In this document: one piece after another, positions 1 to 9,174 of the stretch
Layout of the letters: each line of letters opens with the position of its first letter
How positions within the stretch are numbered: position 1 is the stretch's first letter
Origin: Terrimonas sp.
GTDB taxonomy: Bacteria > Bacteroidota > Bacteroidia > Chitinophagales > Chitinophagaceae
Assembly: GCF_003075435.1 (NCBI RefSeq)
Contig: NZ_QCZJ01000002.1
Location: forward strand, 237,962 to 301,961
DNA: 64,000 bases
Reading direction: 5' to 3'
Notes under the pieces: model-generated
Database searches by the model: none
Seen by the model: only the letters and a program-made list of their open reading frames with translations
What the model was told of the DNA's origin: nothing
Position numbers and translations under genes: made by a program

Positions 1-1269
1 GATATAGATATTAATAAAGTAAATAAGCTTTCAAAAGGCGAGATTACCATTTTTGAACCAGGTCTGGAAAAGATATTCCTTAGAAATTTAAAAGAAAAAC
101 GACTTGATTTTACTACCAACCTTGCTGAAGGGGTAAAAGATGCACAAATTATCTTTTTGGCATTGCCTACGCCTCCCGGCGAAGATGGATCTGCTGATCT
201 TAAATATGTGCTGGGTGTAGCCGGAGAGTTAGGAAAAATTATACAGCCCGATCAATACAAAGTAATTGTAGATAAAAGTACGGTACCGGTGGGTACTGCC
301 GAAAAAGTAACGAATACAATAATAGAGAGTTCAAAAAAAGTATTGCCTGCCGGTAAAGATTTAGGCGCTGCCGAGGCATTTGATGTTGTATCAAATCCTG
401 AATTTTTGCGCGAAGGTGTTGCAGTGGATGATTTTATGAAGCCGGACAGGGTAGTAATAGGAACAACATCTGAAAGAGCAAAAAAATTAATGCTTGATCT
501 CTATGCTCCTTTTGTAAGGCAGGGTAACCCGATCATTTTTATGGATGTACGCTCTGCGGAGCTGACCAAATATGCTGCTAATTCATTTCTTGCCATGAAG
601 ATATCTTTCATGAATGAAATTGCCCAGTTATGTGAGCGGTTAGATGCAGATGTGGATATGGTTAGGAAAGGAATAGGAAGCGATGAGCGAATTGGAAAGC
701 GGTTTTTATTTCCCGGGATAGGTTATGGCGGAAGTTGTTTTCCTAAAGACGTTCAGGCCCTGGTTAACAGCTCAAATGAAGTAAAATATGATTTTAAGAT
801 TTTAAATGCCGTGATGGATGTTAATGAAAGTCAAAAGCTTCATCTTATTCCTAAAATTAAAAACTACTTCAAGGGCGATATAAGCAATAAAAAATTCGCT
901 TTATGGGGACTCGCATTTAAGCCTAATACAGATGATATTCGCGAAGCTCCGGCTTTATATATAATTGAATCACTTTTGGCTGCCGGGGCTACTATAAGCG
1001 CTTTCGACCCTGAGGCTATGAATAATGTTAAACAGGTAGTAGGTGATAGAATAGAATATGCAGAAAATCAATATGACTGTCTTAATAACGCTGACGCACT
1101 TATAATAGCAACTGAATGGAACGAGTTTCGTACGCCTGACTTTTTAAAAATTGCTGAGCTGCTGAAGAATAAGGCCATTTTTGATGGCAGAAATTTGTTT
1201 GATGTAAATGCTATAAAAGAAATCGGGTTTCATTACGAAAGTATTGGACGTCCCGTATCAAAAATATAA
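1..1269 (+). CDS. ugd: UDP-glucose 6-dehydrogenase, 5' end cut by window edge
   Basis: Oxidises UDP-glucose to UDP-glucuronate with two NAD+, in the cytoplasm, feeding polysaccharide synthesis. The frame is open from base 1, so the start and the N-terminal Rossmann glycine motif lie upstream of the window; later in-frame TTG or ATG codons are internal. Visible family marks are LPTPPGEDGSADL, the DKSTVPVGT stretch, SNPEFLREG, and the catalytic-cysteine motif GYGGSCFPKD (Cys codon at 736-738). The C-terminal UDP-binding region includes LWGLAFKPNTDDIREAP. It is followed after 17 bases by a UDP-glucuronate decarboxylase gene that would use its product, so the pair should make UDP-xylose. High confidence in family and role. 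Confidence 0.95.
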   Translation, partial: DIDINKVNKLSKGEITIFEPGLEKIFLRNLKEKRLDFTTNLAEGVKDAQIIFLALPTPPGEDGSADLKYVLGVAGELGKIIQPDQYKVIVDKSTVPVGTAEKVTNTIIESSKKVLPAGKDLGAAEAFDVVSNPEFLREGVAVDDFMKPDRVVIGTTSERAKKLMLDLYAPFVRQGNPIIFMDVRSAELTKYAANSFLAMKISFMNEIAQLCERLDADVDMVRKGIGSDERIGKRFLFPGIGYGGSCFPKDVQALVNSSNEVKYDFKILNAVMDVNESQKLHLIPKIKNYFKGDISNKKFALWGLAFKPNTDDIREAPALYIIESLLAAGATISAFDPEAMNNVKQVVGDRIEYAENQYDCLNNADALIIATEWNEFRTPDFLKIAELLKNKAIFDGRNLFDVNAIKEIGFHYESIGRPVSKI

Positions 1270-1286
1270 CCAATCTACTATAGTTT

Positions 1287-2267
1287 ATGAACAGGAAAAG
1301 GGTGTTAATTACCGGTGCTGCCGGCTTTTTGGGCTCTCATTTGTGTAACCGCTTTATTAAAGATGGTTACCATGTTATTGGGATGGACAACTTCATCACA
1401 GGTGATGTCAGAAATATTGAAAATCTCTTTCCATTAGAAAACTTTGAATTTTATCATCACGATGTTTCAAAGTTTATTCATATACCCGGAGATCTGGATT
1501 ATATTCTTCACTTTGCCTCACCGGCAAGTCCTATAGATTATTTAAAGATTCCTATTCAAACGCTTAAGGTAGGCTCTTTAGGCACACATAATTGCCTTGG
1601 TCTTGCAAAAGCAAAACAAGCACGTATACTGGTTGCTTCTACCTCAGAGGTGTATGGTGATCCTCTTGTGCATCCCCAAAATGAAGATTATTGGGGAAAC
1701 GTAAATCCTGTAGGCCCACGTGGCGTATATGATGAAGCAAAAAGATTCCAGGAAGCCATAACCATGGCATATCATACTTTTCATGGTGTAGAAACAAGAA
1801 TTGTCCGCATTTTTAATACTTATGGACCAAGAATGCGTTTAAATGATGGCAGAGCATTACCTGCTTTTATTGGTCAGGCATTGCGTGGAGAAGACTTAAC
1901 CGTATTTGGCGATGGTTCGCAAACACGGTCATTTTGCTATGTTGATGATCTGATTGATGGTATTTGCAGGCTTTTATACAGCGATCATGAGCAACCGGTA
2001 AATATCGGGAACCCGGATGAGATCAGCCTGAAAGAATTTGCTGAAGAAATAATAAAACTTACCGGCACTCATCAGAAAATTGTTTATAAACCGTTACCTA
2101 CTGACGATCCAAAGCAAAGACAGCCTGATATTTCTAGGGCAAAAAGTATATTGAATTGGGAACCTAAAGTTAAAAGAGCCGAAGGGCTGAAGATCACCTA
2201 TGAATATTTTAAATCCTTACCCAAAGAAGAACTGTATAAACAACCTAAGGAATTTAAAAAACAGTAA
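1287..2267 (+). CDS. UDP-glucuronate decarboxylase (UDP-xylose synthase), SDR family
   Basis: Extended short-chain dehydrogenase/reductase of 326 residues. The NAD-binding motif GAAGFLG is at residues 10-16, the TSE triad region at 119-121 and the YxxxK catalytic pair at Y148/K152. The stretch [18 protein letters not shown] and the overall length match bacterial and plant UDP-xylose synthases rather than galactose epimerases. The ATG start is 17 bases after the UDP-glucose dehydrogenase stop. Its substrate, UDP-glucuronate, is the product of that upstream enzyme. Inference: the two genes supply UDP-xylose, or a 4-keto intermediate, to a surface glycan. A related decarboxylase or epimerase specificity cannot be fully excluded from sequence alone. 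Confidence 0.88.
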   Translation: MNRKRVLITGAAGFLGSHLCNRFIKDGYHVIGMDNFITGDVRNIENLFPLENFEFYHHDVSKFIHIPGDLDYILHFASPASPIDYLKIPIQTLKVGSLGTHNCLGLAKAKQARILVASTSEVYGDPLVHPQNEDYWGNVNPVGPRGVYDEAKRFQEAITMAYHTFHGVETRIVRIFNTYGPRMRLNDGRALPAFIGQALRGEDLTVFGDGSQTRSFCYVDDLIDGICRLLYSDHEQPVNIGNPDEISLKEFAEEIIKLTGTHQKIVYKPLPTDDPKQRQPDISRAKSILNWEPKVKRAEGLKITYEYFKSLPKEELYKQPKEFKKQ

Positions 2268-2269
2268 GT

Positions 2270-3565
2270 ATGCTTATATACGATGATGTTATCAACAAAA
2301 AGGCAAAATTGGCAGTAATCGGGTTAGGATATGTAGGACTTCCTATCGCTCTTGAGTTTGCAAAAAGGGTAAGTGTTATTGGTTTTGACATTAATGCAAA
2401 GCGCATTGAAATGATGAGGAATGGTATTGACCCAAGCAATGAGCTCGAATCCTCTGCATTTGCAGGTTGCGATATTCATTTCACAAACTCACTTGATGAA
2501 TTAAGAGAAGCAAAATTTTTTATTGTAGCCGTGCCTACACCGGTAGACGAACATAATGTACCGGATCTTATACCAGTGAAAAGAGCTTCTGAAACAATCG
2601 GGAAAGTAATAAAAAAAGGAGATTATGTTGTATATGAATCAACCGTATACCCTGGTTGTACCGAGGAGGATTGCTTACCAATTATAGAAGAATTAAGTGG
2701 ACTTAAACTAAATGAAGATTTTAAACTGGGATATTCGCCCGAGCGTATTAATCCCGGAGATAAGGAACATACACTTGCTAAAATCATTAAAGTGGTTTCG
2801 GGTTCTGATGCAGTATCTGCGGAAGAGATAGCAAAGACGTATGAAATAGTGGTAAAAGCGGGAATACACAGGGCATCATCCATAAAAGTAGCGGAGGCTG
2901 CAAAAATTATTGAAAATACCCAACGCGATCTGAATATTGCGTTGATGAATGAGCTATCTATCATTTTTGATATGGTAGGTATTAATACATTTGAGGTGCT
3001 TGAAGCTGCAGGCACCAAATGGAATTTCCTGAAATTTCAACCCGGACTTGTGGGCGGGCATTGTATAGGCGTTGATCCATATTATCTTACCTATAAATCC
3101 AATGAACTTGGTTATGAATCCAGGGTTATACTTGCAGGAAGAGTGATTAACGATGAAATGCCTATGTATGTGGCAAAAAAAGTAGTGCAGCATATTATTA
3201 AAAACGCAAAAGAGGCAACAGGTGCAAGAGTATTAGTAATGGGCGCTACTTTTAAGGAGAATGTAAGCGATATCAGAAATTCAAAGGTGATTGATATGGT
3301 TCGAGAGTTGAGGGCCTATTCGCTTAATGTAGATATAGTTGATCCGTATGCTGATAGTGAAGAGCTTCAGCATGAGTATGGATTTGCATTATCTCCTGCA
3401 ACAGGAAAAAATTACGATGCGGTCATTCTCGCTGTTCCTCATACTGAATATAAGAACCTTACCGAAGATTATTTACTTTCTATTACCAATCCTAGTGCTA
3501 TTTTTGCTGACTTAAAAGGCTTGTATCGCGGCAGATTCTCAAAATTGAAATACTGGAGTTTGTAA
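2270..3565 (+). CDS. Nucleotide-sugar dehydrogenase, TviB/WbpO-like (UDP-HexNAc 6-dehydrogenase)
   Basis: UDP-glucose/GDP-mannose dehydrogenase superfamily, 431 residues. The Rossmann motif GLGYVG is at 18-23, ESTVYPGCTEE at 123-133, and ERINPGDKEH at 158-167, the last typical of the Vi-antigen TviB/WbpO branch. The catalytic Cys265 sits in GLVGGHCIGVDPYY. Members oxidise UDP-GlcNAc or UDP-GalNAc to the uronic acid. It starts 2 bases after the preceding stop and ends in a TAATG overlap with the next gene, so it is translationally coupled within the polysaccharide operon. Substrate (GlcNAc or GalNAc) is an inference; the family call is firm. Confidence 0.9.
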   Translation: MLIYDDVINKKAKLAVIGLGYVGLPIALEFAKRVSVIGFDINAKRIEMMRNGIDPSNELESSAFAGCDIHFTNSLDELREAKFFIVAVPTPVDEHNVPDLIPVKRASETIGKVIKKGDYVVYESTVYPGCTEEDCLPIIEELSGLKLNEDFKLGYSPERINPGDKEHTLAKIIKVVSGSDAVSAEEIAKTYEIVVKAGIHRASSIKVAEAAKIIENTQRDLNIALMNELSIIFDMVGINTFEVLEAAGTKWNFLKFQPGLVGGHCIGVDPYYLTYKSNELGYESRVILAGRVINDEMPMYVAKKVVQHIIKNAKEATGARVLVMGATFKENVSDIRNSKVIDMVRELRAYSLNVDIVDPYADSEELQHEYGFALSPATGKNYDAVILAVPHTEYKNLTEDYLLSITNPSAIFADLKGLYRGRFSKLKYWSL

Positions 3566-4632
3566 TGGACAAATATCAGAAAATAATAGCAATAACAGGA
3601 GGAGCCGGTTTTATCGGCTCTCATGTTTTACGCCTGTTTGTAAATAAATATCCCGAGTACTTTATCGTAAATGTTGATGCGCTTACTTATGCGGGCAATC
3701 TCGAAAATTTAAGGGATATTGAAAGCAAGCCTAATTATGCATTTGAGCATGCCGATATATGCGACGAGAACAAGATTGAGGAGCTTTTTGCCAAATATAA
3801 TTTTGATGCTTTTATTCATCTTGCCGCTGAAAGTCATGTTGACCGTTCTATAACAGACCCACTTGCTTTTGTAAGAACGAATGTTTTGGGAACTGGTATT
3901 TTATTGAATGCCTGCCGTAAGCACTGGAAGGATAAAGCCAGTGATAAGAACCTGTTTTATCATGTATCTACTGATGAAGTATATGGCTCATTAGGCGAAA
4001 CAGGATTTTTTACAGAAGAAACACCGTATGATCCAAGATCGCCATATTCCGCGTCAAAAGCCTCTTCAGATCATTTGGTAATGGCATATCACCATACATA
4101 TGATTTACCGGTAGTACTTTCTAATTGTTCAAATAATTATGGCTCTCATCATTTTCCGGAAAAACTGATCCCTTTAATGATCAATAATATTAAGCATAAT
4201 AAACCCCTGCCGGTGTATGGAAAAGGTGAAAATGTGAGAGACTGGTTATGGGTAGAGGATCATGCAAGAGCAATTGATCTGATTTTTCACAAAGGAAGGA
4301 GAGGGGAGAAATACAATATAGGCGGATTTAATGAATGGAAAAATATCGACCTGGTGCATTTGCTTTGCAATATTATGGATGAAAAACTGGGACGAGAAAA
4401 AGGCACATCTGCAAAACTCATTACTCATGTGAAAGATCGCATGGGGCATGATCTGCGTTATGCTATTGATGCCTCTAAGCTCAATAATGAACTGGGGTGG
4501 AAACCTTCGCTTCAATTTGAAGAAGGATTAGGAAAAACAGTGGATTGGTATCTGCAAAACGAAGCCTGGGTAAATCATGTTACTTCAGGGCAATACCAGC
4601 AATATTATTCTGAGCAATACAATAAAAGGTAA
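3565..4632 (+). CDS. rfbB: dTDP-glucose 4,6-dehydratase
   Basis: Second step of dTDP-L-rhamnose synthesis: dTDP-glucose to dTDP-4-keto-6-deoxyglucose, NAD-dependent. The 355 residues carry GGAGFIG at 12-18, the signature STDEVYG at 135-141 with the catalytic Asp-Glu pair, and YSASK at 161-165. Length matches RmlB. The ATG overlaps the stop of the upstream dehydrogenase by one base (TAATG). rfbC and rfbD follow, but no rfbA (glucose-1-phosphate thymidylyltransferase) is seen in the window; it could lie upstream of base 1 or elsewhere. Confidence 0.96.
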   Translation: MDKYQKIIAITGGAGFIGSHVLRLFVNKYPEYFIVNVDALTYAGNLENLRDIESKPNYAFEHADICDENKIEELFAKYNFDAFIHLAAESHVDRSITDPLAFVRTNVLGTGILLNACRKHWKDKASDKNLFYHVSTDEVYGSLGETGFFTEETPYDPRSPYSASKASSDHLVMAYHHTYDLPVVLSNCSNNYGSHHFPEKLIPLMINNIKHNKPLPVYGKGENVRDWLWVEDHARAIDLIFHKGRRGEKYNIGGFNEWKNIDLVHLLCNIMDEKLGREKGTSAKLITHVKDRMGHDLRYAIDASKLNNELGWKPSLQFEEGLGKTVDWYLQNEAWVNHVTSGQYQQYYSEQYNKR

Positions 4633-4671
4633 TATTACTTCTTATCTTCACCCTGCATAATAATTTGATTC

Positions 4672-5232
4672 ATGCCGTTTAATAAAACCGATATCCCCGG
4701 CCTGGTGTTATTTCAACCAAAAGTTTTTGAGGATAGCAGGGGATACTTTTTTGAAAGTTTTAATAAAGCAGTTTTTGCAGCAGAAGGATTAGCATTTGAT
4801 TGGGTACAGGATAACGAGTCGTATTCAGGCTATGGTGTAATCCGTGGATTACATTTTCAAAATCATCCTAAAGCACAAGCTAAGTTAATTCGGGTGCTGG
4901 AAGGAAAAATTTATGATGTTGCAGTAGATATCCGCGAAGGATCACCAACATTCGGCAAATGGTTTGGCGTGGAGCTTTCTTCCGAAAACAAATTGCAATT
5001 ATTAATTCCCAAAGGTTTTGCGCATGGCTTTTCCGTGATAAGTGAAACTGCTAAAGTGCTGTATAAATGCGATAATTTATATGATAAGAATGCGGAAGGG
5101 GGTATTATGTATAATGATGCAGATTTAAATATTGACTGGAAAATTCCGGCTGATAAAAGCATTATATCAGACAAAGATTTACATCATCCTTCACTGAAGG
5201 ATTGCAACACTCAATTTATATTTGAAGAATAG
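4672..5232 (+). CDS. rfbC: dTDP-4-dehydrorhamnose 3,5-epimerase
   Basis: Cupin-fold epimerase of 186 residues acting after RmlB. The catalytic His61 is in RGLHFQ, with Lys71 in the AKLIRV strand and a DIR motif at 87-89; the C-terminal region around PKGFAHGF is typical. Length fits the family. It sits 39 bases after rfbB and 2 bases before rfbD, so the three rhamnose genes form one block. High confidence. Confidence 0.95.
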   Translation: MPFNKTDIPGLVLFQPKVFEDSRGYFFESFNKAVFAAEGLAFDWVQDNESYSGYGVIRGLHFQNHPKAQAKLIRVLEGKIYDVAVDIREGSPTFGKWFGVELSSENKLQLLIPKGFAHGFSVISETAKVLYKCDNLYDKNAEGGIMYNDADLNIDWKIPADKSIISDKDLHHPSLKDCNTQFIFEE

Positions 5233-5234
5233 TA

Positions 5235-6107
5235 ATGAGCAGGTTAAAGATATTGGTCACAGGTTCTTCAGGTCAATTAGGGAAATGCATACAGGAAATA
5301 TCTTCACTGTTTACTGAATTCGAATTTTTCTTTTATTCCCGACCTGTATTTGCGCTTGATGATACTGAAACAATGAAAGCCGCATTTGCGTCAGTCAAAC
5401 CTGATGTATGTATTAACTGTGCTGCATATACTGCTGTTGATAAAGCGGAATCTGAAAAGGAGACCGCGTATAAGATAAATGCCGATGGTGTTGGGGAATT
5501 GGCTTTATTATGTAAGCAATATCAAACAAGGTTTATCCATATTTCTACAGATTATGTTTTTAAAGGCAACGCTTCTTCAGCATATAAAGAAAGCGATCCG
5601 GTAGACCCTGTTAACGCCTATGGCGCGTCTAAAGCAGAAGGAGAGAAGCTTGCCCTGCAAAACAATCCTGCATCGGTAATTATCCGTACGTCGTGGGTGT
5701 ATAGTTCGTATGGAAAGAATTTTGTGAAAACGATGCTCAGCCTGATGAATCAAAGAGACGAGATCAATGTAGTTAATGATCAAACAGGATCTCCTACCTA
5801 TGCCATTGATCTTGCGCAAGCCATACTCCATATAGCAGCGCATAAAAAATGGATACCGGGCATCTATCATTACAGCAATAAAGGAATAATAAACTGGTAT
5901 GAGTTTGCTGTTGGCATTCAGCAGAAAATAAACAGTAATTGTAAGGTAAATCCTATTCCAACATCTTCATACCCCACACCTGCGAAAAGGCCGGTGTTCT
6001 CTGTGCTGGATACTTCGAAAATTGAAACTGATTACGGAATTGATATTCCATATTGGAAAGATAGCCTGGATAAATACTTACTCCATTATAATGCTGAAAG
6101 AAACTGA
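5235..6107 (+). CDS. rfbD: dTDP-4-dehydrorhamnose reductase
   Basis: SDR enzyme that reduces dTDP-4-keto-L-rhamnose to dTDP-L-rhamnose with NAD(P)H. The 290 residues show the nucleotide motif TGSSGQLG at 9-16, NCAAYTAVDKAE at 61-72, STDYVF at 104-109 and the catalytic YxxxK at Y129/K133. It is the last gene of the nucleotide-sugar operon. Its last 22 bases overlap the 3' end of the convergent carboxylate-amine ligase gene on the minus strand. Confidence 0.95.
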   Translation: MSRLKILVTGSSGQLGKCIQEISSLFTEFEFFFYSRPVFALDDTETMKAAFASVKPDVCINCAAYTAVDKAESEKETAYKINADGVGELALLCKQYQTRFIHISTDYVFKGNASSAYKESDPVDPVNAYGASKAEGEKLALQNNPASVIIRTSWVYSSYGKNFVKTMLSLMNQRDEINVVNDQTGSPTYAIDLAQAILHIAAHKKWIPGIYHYSNKGIINWYEFAVGIQQKINSNCKVNPIPTSSYPTPAKRPVFSVLDTSKIETDYGIDIPYWKDSLDKYLLHYNAERN

Positions 6108-7198
6108 CTATTGATAAACTGAGCAACCGCGGGTAGCTGTTGCGTATTATTGTATACATCAAGCTGCCTGTCGGCACCTGTGCCTTTCTCAATTATTTTT
6201 TGCACATTAGCCAGGCGATGCCGCGATCCTAAGTTATCTACTATATCATCAACAAAATCCAGCAGCTCATAAATCAATACTCTTGTATTTACCTCTTCTT
6301 CTTTTCCAAAATCAATTAAATGACCATCCAGTCCATACCTGCTGGCGCGCCATTTATTTTCGTTTACCAGTGCCCGTGAGTACTGGATAAAGTTCATATT
6401 TTCCGTACGCAACTTATATAGCTTTGCGCAGATGGCCTGAAATAAAGCGGTGATAGCAATGGTTTCATCCACTGTTAGCGGAACATCGCAAATCCGGAAT
6501 TCCACGGTATTAAAAAACGGGTGAACCCTTAAGTCCCACCATATTTTTTTGGCATTATCAATGCAGTTTGTTTTTATCAGGAGGTTTACATAATTATCAT
6601 AAGCTTCAATACTTTCAAAAAAGTCAGGTATACCTGTGCGCGGAAACTTATCAAATACTTTTGTGCGGAATGATTTAAAGCCAGTAAACCTGCCTTCCCA
6701 AAAAGGCGAATTGGTGCTTAATGCAAAAACATGCGGCAGAAAATATCGTGCGGAATTCGCGATGTGAACAGCCATCTTCCTGCTTTCCATACCAACATGC
6801 ACATGCAAGCCGAAAATCAGGTTGCTTCTCGCGGCATCCTGCATTTCATTCACTATTTCATGATAGCGTATATTATCGGTAATCAACTGGCTTTCCCATG
6901 CGCTGAAGGGATGCGTTCCTGCAGCGCCCATCGCCAGCCCAAGCCCGCCTGCTATTTCAGCAATGGTTTTTCGTAAAAGAGAAACATCATTATGAGCAGC
7001 GTCAACATCTTCACAAATATCAGTACCCACCTCAACCACAGCCTGGTGCATTTCAGCTTTTACTTTATCTTTTATCATTTTCTGTCCCTCAGAAACAATT
7101 TTCTGCTCATGACTTTTCAATTCAAAAGTATGTGGGTCTATTACCATATACTCTTCCTCAACTCCTACAGTGAATTGCTTATAATTCAGATTAGCCAT
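6086..7198 (-). CDS. Carboxylate-amine ligase, YbdK/GCS2 family
   Basis: Glutamate-cysteine-ligase-like enzyme (family GCS2, COG2170) of 370 residues. The N-terminal strand carries VGVEEEYM at 11-18, whose acidic residues bind metal and ATP in this fold, and LHVHVGM at 131-137 is another hallmark. E. coli YbdK has weak gamma-glutamylcysteine synthetase activity, but the true substrate of most members is unknown. It lies 33 bases downstream of an ATP-grasp ligase gene in the same direction, so the two probably form an operon, with a divergent alpha/beta hydrolase beyond. Inference: a small amide or peptide metabolite is made here. The 3' end overlaps rfbD by 22 bases. Confidence 0.9.
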   Translation of the reverse strand: MANLNYKQFTVGVEEEYMVIDPHTFELKSHEQKIVSEGQKMIKDKVKAEMHQAVVEVGTDICEDVDAAHNDVSLLRKTIAEIAGGLGLAMGAAGTHPFSAWESQLITDNIRYHEIVNEMQDAARSNLIFGLHVHVGMESRKMAVHIANSARYFLPHVFALSTNSPFWEGRFTGFKSFRTKVFDKFPRTGIPDFFESIEAYDNYVNLLIKTNCIDNAKKIWWDLRVHPFFNTVEFRICDVPLTVDETIAITALFQAICAKLYKLRTENMNFIQYSRALVNENKWRASRYGLDGHLIDFGKEEEVNTRVLIYELLDFVDDIVDNLGSRHRLANVQKIIEKGTGADRQLDVYNNTQQLPAVAQFINSQFLSAL

Positions 7199-7231
7199 AT
7201 GGGTCGTTATTAGGTATTTATATTGTTATGA

Positions 7232-8185
7232 TCAAGCTAATGGTAATTTATCAGCGCTTCTTTTTATGTATTCTCCCCAGGTAAGATTGTCAAGACCTTC
7301 TTTGTAATGTACAGCCCTTTCAATAGCATAATTGGCTGCGGTTTCAACTACCCATTCAAAGTTTTCCTCACCTACACTTGTGCGCTCAGCATCAGGTGCC
7401 GGGTTACAAAAATCTATTGCATAGGGCACGCCGTTCCTCACCGCTAATTCAACGGTATTAAAATCGTAACCAAGATATTTATTAATACGCAAAACAATTT
7501 CTTCCATCTGCCGGTATCTTTCAGGCGATGGCTTAAAACTGCTTTCATAGCGCAGGTGATGCGGGTTTCTCGGTTCGTAAGGCATGATGCGCACATATTT
7601 GCCACCAATACAATAGCAGCGGTAATATTCCTCAAAAACAATTTCTTCCTGCAGCAGCATTACCAATTGCCCGGTTTCGCCATGTTTGTCAAAAAAATCT
7701 TCGATGCTGTCGAGCCTGTATACATTTTTCCAGCCGCCGCCGGCAAAAGGTTTCATATAAGCCGGAAAGCCAACATACCTGAAAATACCTTCCCAATCCA
7801 GTGGATAAGCAAGGTTGGAAAATGATTCATCAGAAGTATCTGTTGGCAATTCTCTTGAAGGTAAAATAACGGTTTTAGGAACAGGCACCCCGATTTTTAT
7901 AGCCAGCGCATTATTAAAAAACTTTTCATCAGCGCTCCACCAGAATGGATTATTGATAACCGCGGTTCCGCTTATAGCCGCGTTCTTGAGAAATGCCCGG
8001 TAAAAAGGCACATCCTGCGATATACGGTCTACAATAACCGCGTAACCGCTTGATTCACCCTGAATTACTTTATCTATACTTACCGGTTCTGCAATAATGC
8101 CATCCGGATTCTTACTATTGATCCTTTCAACAAATGCTTTGGGAAAAGATCTTTCTTTTCCATGCAGTATTCCTATTTTCTTCAT
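7232..8185 (-). CDS. ATP-grasp domain ligase of unknown substrate
   Basis: A 317-residue protein with ATP-grasp character. The N-terminal pre-grasp part starts MKKIGILHGKE. A nucleotide-binding segment around 140-155 contains AYMKPFAGGGWKNV. The C-terminal metal-binding strand has VELAVRNG followed by AIDFCNPAPDAE, with the Asp and Asn in the expected metal-binding places. ATP-grasp enzymes join a carboxylate to an amine or thiol through an acyl phosphate. It is the first gene of a two-gene operon with a GCS2-type ligase, so two different amide-forming folds are co-expressed. I cannot name the product. Confidence 0.8.
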   Translation of the reverse strand: MKKIGILHGKERSFPKAFVERINSKNPDGIIAEPVSIDKVIQGESSGYAVIVDRISQDVPFYRAFLKNAAISGTAVINNPFWWSADEKFFNNALAIKIGVPVPKTVILPSRELPTDTSDESFSNLAYPLDWEGIFRYVGFPAYMKPFAGGGWKNVYRLDSIEDFFDKHGETGQLVMLLQEEIVFEEYYRCYCIGGKYVRIMPYEPRNPHHLRYESSFKPSPERYRQMEEIVLRINKYLGYDFNTVELAVRNGVPYAIDFCNPAPDAERTSVGEENFEWVVETAANYAIERAVHYKEGLDNLTWGEYIKRSADKLPLA

Positions 8186-8367
8186 ATTTCATATTTAAGC
8201 CGGTTTTAAGCGGCTGGTTAGAACAAATGGTAATGAATAGTAAGATAAGCAATTAATAATTCTGCCCAACAAAATCTGTTTTAAACCATCATATTCTTTA
8301 TTTTACCCGGTTCAGATACATTTTTCTTGTGATCTTTCCGTTATATTTTAAGTTTGTATTTTTTGAT

Positions 8368-9174
8368 ATGATAGACAATATAGCCATACCTGTAGAAAAT
8401 TATACCCTTCAATCTGCCTTTTTGAAAAGAGAAGTAAAGATGGATTTTTTTCTTCCCAATAATATTGCGGAAGGGAAAACGAGTTTATTACTGATAAATG
8501 ACGGGCAGGATATGGAAACGCTTGGGCTTGCTGAAATACTCTCAGGACTTTACAAAACCAATGAAATAGAGGAAGTCTTATGTATCGGGATACATTGTGG
8601 TGAAGACCGCAAGAATGAATACGGCACTGCTTATATTCCTGATTTTAAAGGTCGCGGGGCAAAGGCAGCTTTGTATACCAGGTTTATCTTTAGCGAATTA
8701 TTACCTTTTATACACAGGCAAACCGGGATTACATATTTTAAAAATAAGTCCTTTGCAGGCTTTTCACTGGGTGGACTTTCTGCCATAGATATTGTTTGGA
8801 ATCATCCTGCCGAATTTTTAAATGTTGGCGTTTTCAGCGGTTCACTCTGGTGGCGAACCAAAGCGCTGGATGATGGTTATGTAGAAGAAACCGATCGTAT
8901 TATGCATGCGCAGATAAGGAAAGGAACCTATTACCCCTGGCTCAGATTCTTTTTTGAAACCGGCACGCAGGATGAAACGGCTGACAGGAATAATAACGGT
9001 ATTATTGATTCTATTGATGATACCATGGGATTAATAGAAGAGCTTAAGCTAAAAGGATATAGTTTAGGGAAGGATATAGCATATCTTGAATTAGCCGATG
9101 GAAAGCATGATGTGCCAACCTGGGCTAAAGCAATGCCTTATTTTTTAAAGTGGGGATGGGGTAAGCAATCCTGA
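8368..9174 (+). CDS. Alpha/beta hydrolase, putative esterase family (Fes/YieL-like)
   Basis: About 268 residues from the ATG at 8368, preferred over an upstream GTG at 8329 because the protein then starts MIDNIAIPVENY without a spurious hydrophobic lead. The nucleophile elbow GFSLGG lies at about 131-136, and a C-terminal ADGKHDVPTW supplies the catalytic His. These match the esterase family that includes enterochelin esterase and S-formylglutathione hydrolase-like proteins. No signal peptide is evident, so it is probably cytoplasmic. It diverges from the ATP-grasp/GCS2 operon across 182 bases. Inference: it may hydrolyse or release the product of those ligases. Its stop abuts the convergent Rrf2 gene. 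Confidence 0.82.
   Translation: MIDNIAIPVENYTLQSAFLKREVKMDFFLPNNIAEGKTSLLLINDGQDMETLGLAEILSGLYKTNEIEEVLCIGIHCGEDRKNEYGTAYIPDFKGRGAKAALYTRFIFSELLPFIHRQTGITYFKNKSFAGFSLGGLSAIDIVWNHPAEFLNVGVFSGSLWWRTKALDDGYVEETDRIMHAQIRKGTYYPWLRFFFETGTQDETADRNNNGIIDSIDDTMGLIEELKLKGYSLGKDIAYLELADGKHDVPTWAKAMPYFLKWGWGKQS

Noticed and set aside
8329..8367. GTG start for the esterase gene at 8329
   Set aside because: It adds a hydrophobic stretch atypical for a cytoplasmic esterase; a clear ATG follows at 8368.
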